Source: Megalopta genalis
Lineage: Eukaryota; Arthropoda; Insecta; Hymenoptera; Halictidae
Assembly: GCF_051020955.1 (NCBI RefSeq)
Contig: NC_135013.1
Coordinates: 3,936,501 to 4,000,500 of the forward strand
Length of the DNA stretch: 64,000 bases
Direction of reading: 5' to 3'
The translations under genes were made by a program, and so were the position numbers. Of the stretch, positions 1 through 12,000 are shown in pieces. Position 1 is the first letter of the stretch, and each line of letters opens with the position of its first letter. Below the pieces are notes generated by a model. That model was not told the DNA's origin and did not search any database. It worked only from the letters and a program-made list of their open reading frames with translations.

Positions 1-3000
1 TTTCCACGAGTCTGGATAAAATATCCGACAGCATACGGGATGTGATAGGAACTCGTAATGCTCTGAACACTTGAAGAGACCTTCCTGCATAATGTCTAGA
101 CGAGCAGGACAGGCCCAATTGCAGCGCGGTTTGTGCCCATCGTTGACTGACTAACGCATGTGGTAAAGAATCTCTGAAGACTCTTAACACGTGTCGCAAT
201 AATACTGTTAGCTGTTCTGCACTGCGAACCCACCAGACTTTGGCAGTCATGTCTTCGTAATTCCAGAGTGGTTGGTTTATCCTGTCGAAGGGAGATTATT
301 TATGAACGTTATGCAAGTATTTTTTGTACACGAAATTAAACTAATACAACAATCAATCTGTTTCTATAGAGTGTACGCTCCATTAGAAAATAGAACAGTT
401 TCGTTAATTCTGTGCATATACCTAGAAGCAAGAAAGTTAATCAGAGATTTTATCACATCTTGGATCGGCATGTTAGGGCCAGGTTGCGGGCCAATCCAAT
501 TATTAGCATCATCCGGAGTAACTATGACAGGTGGCACGGTAGTTGTCACGCCGGCCGCGGGTGTCCAATTGTTACAAACTGATGATTCTGAAGCAATACA
601 TTAGCTAGTGAACTAAGTCTCCGTAGCGATGACTTTTCAAAGAAGTAGAAACCCTCACCATATGCATGATGATTCGAATAATCTTTACAGTTATCTATGA
701 CCGCCGGATTCACATGGTTCATTGATGTCGGAGGTGTGGACATTGAATTAGGAATCGGCGAATGCGTGGGTGTTCCAGTATTTGAAGGTGGAAACGGTGG
801 CGGAGGAGGCGGTGGTGGCGGCGGCGGTGTGGAAGTAAATATAGAAGATTCGGGTAGAGGCGGCGGCGGCGGCGGCGGGGGAGGTGGCGGTGGTGGAGGA
901 GGAGGAGAGGAAGAAGGTGGAGGCGGCGAAGATGATGCAGGTGGTGTAGTCGGCGGAGGCGCCGTTGGTGGACCATAAAGATAACTGTCAAACTCTGGAT
1001 CAACCTCCGTGAAGTTGTGCTCCAATACTGGCAGAGCCGGGGTAGAAAGACCCAGACCCAGCTGTTCCGTCTTAGAAGCCAACAACACTCTCGCCACACC
1101 CAGATGATCCCGATGATCTCCAAGGACAACTAATAGATTCAGCAACAGGCAACGACAGTGATCTCTCACTAGTGGCCTCGAATGGTCCAGTCCAAGGAAA
1201 ACTATGTGCAGCATCAGCGGTACATGAATAGTCCAATCAAGTTGTATGCCGTCAACGACAACGTCGGTGAGCAGCATTACGGCGATGTTACATCTGTAAG
1301 TAGTGCAGTTATGAATTAAAATAAACTCTAAATGCGTTATTAGTATACATCGTCACGGGTAGCATTCGACAGTGCAATATCTGACCTATGAAAGCCACTT
1401 ATTGGCTGCGAACTGTCCGGCAAATATTCCGTCAACGGCGCAAAATATCCACCGTATTCAGGCATCGGTAGTGGATGCGGTTGTGGAATATCGAATTTTT
1501 CCCCGCCGCAGGAGATCTTCCCGTTCACACCTGCGGGGCCGTTGCGTGCTCCATAGCAAGACTCGTCGGCAGTTAACTAAAATGAAACGAGAATCGTCTC
1601 GAGAAACTCGGCATGCGTGTCTTAACGCAGGCATCGACTTAACAGCAGCTGTCAGAGCAAAACTGGCAACCGCTATGGGACAAAGACTAATTGCTCGCAT
1701 GTTTGTACAGGGTGACGGGTTCCTCAGGTCATTCAAAGCAACTTTTTCATTTACAAAAATGTTCTCCGAGGCACCGTTAACGAGTTATTAACGAAAAACA
1801 GTGACCAATGAGAGGCGAGCTCGACTGGCGCGAAGCGACCGAGCCAATGGGCGGAATTGGGCTTCGCGCACTGGTTGGCTGGGCCGCCTCGCGTCAGCCG
1901 TACTCGATTCTTATTGGTCACTGTTTTCCGTTAATAACTCGTTAACGGTGCCTCGGAGAACATTTTTGTAAAGGAAGAAGTTGCTTCAAATGATCCGAGA
2001 AACCCGCCATTTCCGGATTGCGAGTAATTTTTGGGACACCCTGTAAGAACTTCTTCGGTTCCTTGGGTTACCAGGGAAGCGTGATCTCGTCGTTAGAACA
2101 GCATATATGTCACAGTACCTCCGCCTCTGTCGTAGGAGTGGACAAATCATCAGGAAGAACCGGCGGACCGCTCGCAGTCCTCGTTTTTTCGACACGTGGG
2201 GTTTGAAATCCAGCGAGCGCCCGTAGCGCTGTATCAGATTTCGACCTGCACACCAAAGGACTCGTCAATAGATCAAATACCGACACCAATTAAAAGTGGC
2301 GATTGTATCGTGTTTCCTGGGAAGTTTACCCGGTTTTAACTGGATCCTCGCCGGAATGCCTTTTCGTATGGATGGTGCCTTTCTCGACCGCAAGGTCACG
2401 AGAAGGGTTGCCAGGGTCCGCGGCCGGAGCATCGCTATGAGAAGAAGCCTTCCTCATGCTAGTTAGTCTATAAAAAGGTGGTGTCTCGGTTCGTTCAATC
2501 AGGCAATTAAGGGTTTCCACTGTTTGCAGCTCGGTCATCATTTCATCCACCAAACGATCTGGACGAGCTCTGGCTAAATAGAGCACGACGCGTTTCGCCT
2601 GAAACATCAATGATTGATTAATTGCTGGCTTTAAATCTGCCTGCCGGTCGATACGACTGGTCTCAAAATTTTAACCCTTTGCACTCTCGAAGCCATTTTA
2701 ACTATAAATCTAAATTTGTTCTTCTGACTTATGATATTTTCATTTTACATGAGAAAGTGCATTTTATGCATATAAAATTTAGTCTTGTGACTCGTACAGC
2801 AATTAGAATTTTAACAATTTTTTGTATCTAAGCTTTTATAATATAAAAATTACCTTGAAACGTGATGTAACAATTTTAGTGGTGCCTCAGAGTCACCACT
2901 CGAGTGCAAAGGGTTAATTTTCAAGTTGTCGAATTTATGGAGATTTTTTTTCCGTAGAGTCGATTCAGTCGGTTTCATCTTTCAAGCTTATTTGTAAATA

Positions 3001-6000
3001 TTCGAGAATATTTATTGTTAACGGTAACTTACGTATGGGAGTAGTTCTTGCGGCGCCATTCCCGAGACGATGATCAGATAACGAATAATCACTTTCAGAT
3101 TGTTAGGCCAACAACCGCACAAAGTTGCCCATAGCTCCTCCGTTTCTTTGGGGTGCTCGTCAGAGAACTGGATGAAACGTATGTACATGTATTATACAGA
3201 ACATGATTTCTTAGTAGTACTGTCTCGGAATTATTTCATAGTCTATTTGCAGTACCTTGGCAGTTATGTAAAATAAATTATTCAACACCATTTCCGTTGC
3301 CTCGGCGCTACCCCATCCTTCTCTTCTCGCTCCACCCCTTGACATATCCGTGGCATAATACTGTTCACACACACACACACAGAGTTTCAAATTACATATA
3401 CAAATATATTTGTAAAATCAATTCTTAAATTTGTCGGTAGTTTTTGAATGAAAAGATTTTTAGAAATTTTGCACATTCCATGAATAAAATTACAAGTAAT
3501 TCTCATAACTCAAATATGTATAAGTGTATTGAGAAAATCGATTTATATATATATAAATATATTTCAAAAATCTGTTAGATGTATTTAAAAAATATATTGC
3601 AACGTTTATACAAAGCGGAATTACTCAATATTATTTTCAAAAGATGTGTATTGGAAAAATTGATTTAAATATATTTCAAAAATCTATTAGACGCATTTAA
3701 AAAATATATTGCAACGTTTATACAAAGTGGAATTACTCAATATTATTTTTAAAAGATGTGTACTAGAAAAATTGATTTAAATATATTTCAAAAATCTGTT
3801 AGATGTATTTAAAAAATATGTTGCAACGTTTATACAAAGTGGAATTACTCAATATTATTTTCAAAAGATGTGTATTGGAAAGATTGATTTAAATATATTT
3901 CAAAAATCTGTTAGATGCATTTAAAACATATATTGCAACGTTTATACAAAGTGGAATTACTCAATATTATTTTCAAAAGATGTGTATTGGAAAAATTGAT
4001 TTAAATATATTTCAAAAATCTATTAGATGCATTTAAAAAATATATTGCAACTTTTATACAAAGCGGAATTACTCAATATTATTTTCAAAAGATGTGTATT
4101 GGAAAAATTGATTTACATATATTTCAAAAATCTATTAGATGTATTTAAAAAATATGTTGTAACGTTTATACAAAGTGGAATTACTCAATATTACTTTCAA
4201 AAGATCAAGCCATTAAATCAGAAGTCTATACGCGCGTACAGGATGTCCTCAAGTGTGTGCAAAATTTCTTATGAAAGTTGAACAAAACTATTGTCATTTA
4301 CAAGTAAAAATTAATTAACTGATTTATTAACAACTGCAGCATTAATTTATAGTCATAGTAAATAGTTTAAAAAGCTGGAGACTGTAAGGGTCGAAGAAAA
4401 AGATAAAAATGGAGCGTACAGGTAGCAGGAAATCATTTTTGAAACAGATTCAATCACGGGGGGCGTAGCTCAGATGGTAGAGCGCTCGCTTAGCATGCGA
4501 GAGGTACCGGGATCGATGCCCGGCGCCTCCAGAAAATTGTTTTTGCCAACTTTCGCTGAAACTAGATCACACCGAACGGCCAAAGTGACACCTGAGACAC
4601 GAGATCTCGAAGGGGGCGTAGCTCAGATGGTAGAGCGCTCGCTTAGCATGCGAGAGGTACCGGGATCGATGCCCGGCGCCTCCAAAATACTTTTTTTTTT
4701 CCTAAATTTCCAAGACGAAATATTGGACTATTCTATAGGAAATACCTGACAAATTTTAATTCAATAAACAAATAAAGAAAACATATGATAGATAGATAGA
4801 TTGAACAGATCGTGGATGTCTCTATTAATTAATGTACAATAACAGGTATTTAATTGAAAATATGTTGTACGATTTGCTTCGTTATGCTTCAAGTATTAAG
4901 AAATTTTGATTCATTAATTCCACTTGCTTCGAGCACACACTGTTACAATACAGTTTGCAAACAATTTTAATTCCAGTGTTATTTTAATTCTACAATTAAA
5001 ATAATTAAAATTTTAATTCCACAATTCCACAATTTTAATTCCAATGTTAAGGACAAAACTGATACAAAAATAAAGTATAATTGCATAGAAGAGATGTTAG
5101 GAAGTAGCAAAGAAGAAGTTAGTAAAAAGAAATGGTGAGAGAATTTCGAAGCTGAAGAATAAATTTTAAACCAGAAGAGAATATTTGTTGTACAGGGGAC
5201 ACAGCATTTACCCTTTTATTTGTTGATAAAAGATACAGCTCCTAAGAGGTTTCAGTCTACATGTTATTAAAATACAGGAGAAACAGTCGCTCTATATGTA
5301 TTGTTTCTTATCATTATTATTATTATCATTATTAATATTATTACTATTATCATGATTATTATTATTAGAGTATTACTATTACATAGAGTAAAAACATGTA
5401 TGCAGTTTCTCTTTTTTCCTGTCCGTAATGTCAACAAAGAAATATTTCTACGAAACGAAGTTAAAGGATCTTTCGAAGAGACGAAAACAATGTAAACTCA
5501 GAGAAAAAAACACGGTATTACTGTACAGGCGCAGAGTTTAAATGCTGTTCCTCTTATTATTTCACAAAATACAAACGCATCGGTGACGAACAAGGCAATG
5601 CGATAACACAGGTGTATGCAGATTTTGATAAGAAAACGACGAGCTTTAACACTGTTCCTCATTCAAAGAATGACGTAACCAATTCCATGGAAAGCTATAA
5701 AAAGGAAAATTCAGTGGAAGAGGGACCACGGACGACCAGAATACAAATTTCGTCAAAGTGGTACACATCGAGCGGCATACATATACATACGCGGTTAGCA
5801 CAGTTTACACGGTTAGGGGACAGTCCGTCCGAGCACGTTACGTTTCCATCACTTATGAAAAGTAGATTGTTCGACGAATTGAAAACAGCACTTACGATCG
5901 AATGAAATCGAAGGGGGCGTAGCTCAGATGGTAGAGCGCTCGCTTAGCATGCGAGAGGTACCGGGATCGATGCCCGGCGCCTCCAAGAATCTTTTTTTTG

Positions 6001-9000
6001 GACCCTTTCACCGAAAGTGGATCGCGACCGAATGCCAATAATTGCACCTGCATCGAACCAGATCACAGGGGGGCGTAGCTCAGATGGTAGAGCGCTCGCT
6101 TAGCATGCGAGAGGTACCGGGATCGATGCCCGGCGCCTCCAAAATTCTTTTTTGCTGCTTTTTTCAAAACTTCAACAAATCTCGAATCGAAAGGGATCGA
6201 AGTTTTAAAGCCAATACAGTAAGTTCTCCCTAATTGACGCTCGAATTGTACACGAAAATTGACAATTTGGAAAGAGAGGAAATACGTCTCTCAGACGTGA
6301 TAATCATTTCTGACCCGATTTTTGACCACGTCTGAGAGACGTGATAATCATTTTTAGCCTGATTTTTTACACGTCTCTCAGACGTGATAATCATTTCTGA
6401 CCCGATTTTTGACCACGTCTGAGAGACGTGATAATCATTTTTAGCCTGATTTTTTTTACACGTCTCTCAGACATGATGAACATTTCTGACCTGATCTTTT
6501 GACCACGTCCCTCAGACGTGATGATCATTTTCGACCCGATTTTTGACCATGTCTCTTAGACGCGATAATCATTTCTGATCCGATTTTTGACCACGTCTCT
6601 CAGACGTGATAATCATTTCTAGCCCGATTTTTGACCACGTCTCTCAAACATGATGATCATTTTGGACCCGATTTTTGACCACGTCTCTTAGACATGATGA
6701 TCATTTCTGGCCTGATTTTTGACCACGTCTCTCAGACGTGACAATCATTTCTAACCCAATTTTTTACCACGTCTCTCAGACGTGATGATCATGTCTGGCC
6801 CGATTTTTGACCACGTCTCTCAAACGTGATGATTATTTTCGACTCGATTTTTGACCACGTCTCTTAGACTCGATAATCATTTTCGACCTGATTTTTTACC
6901 ACATCTCTCAGTCGCGATAATCATTTCTGGCCCGATTATCTGACCACGTCTCTCAGACGTGGTCGTAGAGCAAAGGGCTAAAATGGTACCGAACCAAACG
7001 AGAACCAAAAGTATACGATTGAATCAGATGAGAGGGGCAACCGAGTTTCGACGATCAGAATCCAAAACATTTCGTCACATTTTAACTAATATTATTTTAC
7101 AAGCACAATACAAAATGGCACTTCGGACAGAGTGGATCGAAGGGGGCGTAGCTCAGATGGTAGAGCGCTCGCTTAGCATGCGAGAGGTACCGGGATCGAT
7201 GCCCGGCGCCTCCAGAGATCTTTTTTGGACCCTTTCACCGAAAGTAGATCGCAATCGAATGCCAATAATTGCACCTGCATCGAACCAAATCACAGGGGGG
7301 CGTAGCTCAGATGGTAGAGCGCTCGCTTAGCATGCGAGAGGTACCGGGATCGATGCCCGGCGCCTCCAAAATTCTTTTTTTAACGATCATCCACGCTCCG
7401 GATGCTTTTTTTTAAATTAACGCGCGATGAGACTACAGCGGTCGATGCAACATCATCGCGATTAGGCCGCGAGGTGTGCATGAATAACCGGCGATGGAGC
7501 ATACTGCAGGAGTCAATTTGTTAATTGCTTCGGTTTTGTAATATTTTTGTACGTTGTTGAATGCATTACCTGATAGTAACTCAATGGATTCGACGGCGGC
7601 GGTACATTAGGGTCGACCAGCTCCATATTGTGCAGCCAGGGTAACAAATACTGGAGCAACAGCTGTCGTACTTCTCTTCTAGCCGTTTGAAACCTGTGCG
7701 TAATTTCTGAAAGCGATGCATAACCGATGTACAACGCGTGTGTATAGCCGACCGGGGGGGATCCGCGCGTTCGCTGACGATTTTCGCGGTGAATTTATTG
7801 GTTGCATTTCTATGCGGTTACGGCGCGCGGTATTTGGGTCGGTCCGCCATTTACGCTCGTCTACGCGTGCACGGTTTCGCGCCTTTTGTTACCTTCCGGC
7901 CGGGCACTATGTACTTGGTAATTCTATTGATTTCTACTTCGTCGGCCCGATCGCTTTTTTATTTATTTATTAACCCCTTAACTTGTACGCTCGAGTTAAT
8001 TCGAGCGCGCTAAACAGGCCAAACTGTGCACACTCGAGACAATTCGAGCGGCGTTGTATTTTATGCTGCTATAATCTTTCACACTCGAATATAATCGAGA
8101 ATTGAAAATAACAATGTGAAAGCAAAGAAAAAAAATCGTTTTATTGATTTTTATCATTTGCATGGGATTGTGAGCTATAACACTTATTTATTCAAGAATA
8201 AAATATAGCCTTTTCCCATGGAACAATTTACATTAAAAAAAATTGATTTTTTTGGCCGGTTTTTTTTCTCAAAAAAACTGTGCGTTAAGGGGTTAATTAT
8301 TTATCAACGGCCGCGCGTCTGCGCAGCCAAACGCCGCCAGGTGCCGGTATATGTTTTGGTAAATTCATGAAATAATTCAACATGTGCGAACATATACATA
8401 AAACAAAAGAAAAAGCAATAATAATAACTACACATTTAATACAACAAATTTTAATATTTTTCCTTCGTGAATTGTTCCTTCCTTCTGATAATTGTTAAAG
8501 CAATCACCTACGTAATTATTAAAGCACTACACATATGTGGCCATTAGAGCGGCCATTAAAGTGTCAATTATTATTAATTAATTATTAATAATTATTGTTT
8601 TTTATTAGTAATTCATTCGTTCGTTTTGAACGTTACCGACAAATGTGCATGTATAAATAGGATCGTGTAATAATCGAATTGCGGATTTTATGCATTTATG
8701 AGAAAAATGGTGACGCGAAAAAAAAAAATTAAGAACCAGAAGAACGTAGCACGCTGTTTTGAAAATAATTAACCCTTTGCACTCGAGTGGTGACTCCGAG
8801 GCACCGCTAAAATCGTTATATCACGTTTCAAGATAATTTTTATATCAACAAAGTTTAGATTTAAAAAATTATTATGTTATAAAAAAAATAATTAAAAAAA
8901 GATTGTTATATAAAATGCACTTTGTCGTATAAAATGGAAATACTATAAATCAGAGAAATTATTTCTAATTTACAGTTAAAACGATTTCGAGTGCAAAGGG

Positions 9001-12000
9001 TTAAAACTATCTCAACAGAATATGGATACGCCTTCTTATTCAAATCTTATCTCTCGAAACCGAGAAGATAGAAGGAAAATAATAATAAGAAGAAAAAACA
9101 AAATGACGGACATTTCGTTTTTGCATAAAAGATCCCCGGTCTAATAATAATAATAATAACGTGTATGAACGAAGTTATAAATAAATAAGACGACACGCGA
9201 AAAATGCTGACGGAACTCTGGATCCGGTCGATCGGATTTTACGTATTGGTTATTCGATAGCTTTTTCAGTATAGTTTGCTTCTAGAAGTAGAAGTGCGTG
9301 CACACATTGTTGTTTGAACGGTGTTCGACAACATCATTTATAATCGTTCGCCGAGAACGCTGTTTGAATTTGGTATGACAAAATGTGTTTACTATCCAAA
9401 CACACAAGGTGAACGAGAGAATGTAATAGGTATTAGGCTGAGTTATAAATGGATGAATTATTTCTAGCTGACTGCTAGTAAAAGGTTCGAACTGTCCAAT
9501 GTGCTCGCAAGTACAAAGACCCGGGCTCGACGAGGCGTATTGCGAGCAATTATTACGAGCAACCACGTACATTGGCCCAAAAAAGTGTTCGTACACCTTC
9601 CAGAACGTAATAACTTTTCTAAAACTCAACTAAATAACTTGAATTTTTATTTTAGATGATAAAGGGTCTAATGTATTAGCCTAAATGCCTCCTTTTTTAA
9701 ATTTTTATATTACTTAGGCTCACAAAGAAAATAAAAAAACTCTCGTTCATTAACATTTTTATCTGAGCCTATAACAAAAATTGAGAATTTTCTCTTTTTA
9801 TAAATATATAAAATATACAGGGTGTCCCAAAATTATGGTATTTCCGGGAAATGCGGGGTTCCTGAGGTCATTTGAAGCAACTTTTTCCTTATCGAAAATG
9901 CTCTACGAGACATCGTTAACGAGTTATTAACGAAAAACACTGACCAATGAGAAGCGAGCTTGGCTGACGCGAGGCGGCCGAGCCAACGAGCGCACGGAGC
10001 CTAGTTCCGTTCATTGGTTCGGCCGCCACGCGCCGGTTGATCCCGCCTCTCATTGGTCACTGTTTTTCGTTAATAACTCGTAAACTAAGTCGCGGATCGC
10101 ATTTTCGCTGAGGAAAAAGTTACTTCAAATGATCTCATGAACCCCTCACTTCCCGGAAATACAATAATTTTGGGCACCCTGTATATCAAATACATAATAG
10201 GCTATATATTTAAATATATATAATTTATAGTAGGCTATATATTTATATACATAAAATATATAATAGGCTATATATTTATATATATAATATATAAATAGGC
10301 TCACGTAAAAAAGTTAAAAATGAGAGTTCTTTTTAATTTTTTTTTGTCACCCCAAATAATAACAAAATTAAAAAAAGGCATTTTGGTCATCGTCTAGTAG
10401 ACTAATCCCGCTATCATCTGAAACAAATTCAGATAACTTAGTCCAATTTCAAAAAAGTTATCGCGTTTTAAAAGGTGTACGAACTTCAGCACCATCCGTT
10501 CGCAGTGTTCTCGAACACGCTCACTTTTCACACGAATATTCCTTTGTGTCGGATCCCCTGGGAAAATTTAGGTCAATTTAAAAATATATTTCCGCTGTTT
10601 AAATCGAACACCGAAGAGCGCGATCTCTCTTCGTTCGAAGAAAGGATTGCCCGTGGAAAGCATCGCGCGAGCTAAGATTGTTTAGCCGCAATTAAAACTT
10701 CCGCGCCTCGTTCGATTTCGTGCAAGGATAAAGTTTAATGACAATTTTCCACACCGAACTGGAATCTCCGCCCCTTCAACCCTTTGGCAGCCAGTCCCAG
10801 CAACTTCGAAACTACGACGAAGGCAATTTATTTAACGAGGTAAAACCAGAAAAGTTAAGATGCGCGACACTGCGCGACACTTTGACCTTCTTGCATCTCG
10901 CAGGACCCGATCGAATTCTATCGTCCTTGAATTCAAAAATTCTAACCAATCCTTGTCAAGTCTCGCAGGCTGCCAAAAGGTTGAAGAAACGCCGCGTTGG
11001 ATAAATTCTAATTTTCCAGTTCTGATCAGTTAACGAAATTACAGAAAATTCTCCAAAATTCTCCGTCAATTTTGAAACAAAAATGGACAAGTTGGCAAGA
11101 GGAGATGTGATTATTTGAGCTTCGCGGCTCGCTTTTTATTATCAACGCCGATTATCAACAGCTACAAAAACGAGCCGCGAGGCTCGAACAATCGTATCTT
11201 CTCTTGCCAAGTTGTCCACTTTCGTTTCCAAGCTGAGGGACAATTGGGGAGAATTTGGTAGTTCGGCGGGCAACAGATTCGTCGAGCAAGATTCTAGGAA
11301 ACTTGCGAACAAGTTCGGGCCGTGTCGACGACAGAAATATTTCAAATATAATAATAAATATCAATTCAAGCGACAGAAATATTTGTTGGCGGACGTGGCG
11401 GAGAAACTCACCGCTGAACATGGGCATCGTAAGTTCCGGATGTAATTGGGCGAGCTGGCGCGAGAGATACATCTGATTGCGACAATAAGTGGTCGACAGG
11501 AGGACGTCCAGGGTGCCGCCCCTAATTGTGCCGTTCGAGGATAACCCACCGATTGGATTACTCTGTTGTCCTGGCACGGAAGTGGCCGTAGTTGATGAGC
11601 CGGCAACGAGATCGTCCTGGCCTGGAACAAGATCGTTCAACTTTTATTAGCTCGATGACGCCGACTATCGAAACCGATACACGAGCGAATGTCGTCGAAA
11701 TTCTCGTGGAAATGCTCTAGGAAACACGTAAATAAAAGCGAATAAGTCGAACGCCGTTCTGAAACTTTTTATAAAGCTTTTCACTAAATAGCGTTTTCAA
11801 GTTTGTTTGCATTCGCGAGATTTTTAGGCAAATAAAATATCTGTAAATGTGCTTTAATATACGTTACATTAATATTAATATATATTATATTATTATATAT
11901 ATTATAATATATTATATATTATATATTATATTATTATAATATATATTATAATAATTATATATTATATAATATTATTATATTAATATATATTATATTTATA

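Larger units (their letters stand above)
4205..5912. other. fry intron DNA around the tRNA cluster
   Basis: Apart from tRNA copies 1 and 2 this stretch is AT-rich, with an ATT/TAT trinucleotide microsatellite at about 5311-5366. Short open frames here have no recognisable domain. No gene is supported. Confidence 0.5.

Noticed and set aside
697..978. Plus-strand polyglycine open frame
   Set aside because: It is the antisense shadow of the polyproline exon of fry.
1372..1791. Plus-strand 139-codon frame
   Set aside because: It runs antisense over a fry exon and into a MITE; no domain.
4474..4749. Frame translating the tRNA genes (repeated VERSLSMREVPGSMPGAS)
   Set aside because: The repeated peptide is simply the translated tRNA-Ala sequence; the same occurs at 6042-6233 and 6959-7330.
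6280..6962. CRISPR-like array of regularly spaced palindromes
   Set aside because: The period is constant but spacers are not unique, the genome is eukaryotic and there are no cas genes; it is a minisatellite.
9282..9629. 115-codon minus-strand frame in a fry intron
   Set aside because: No domain, no phase fit to fry and no recognisable homologue.
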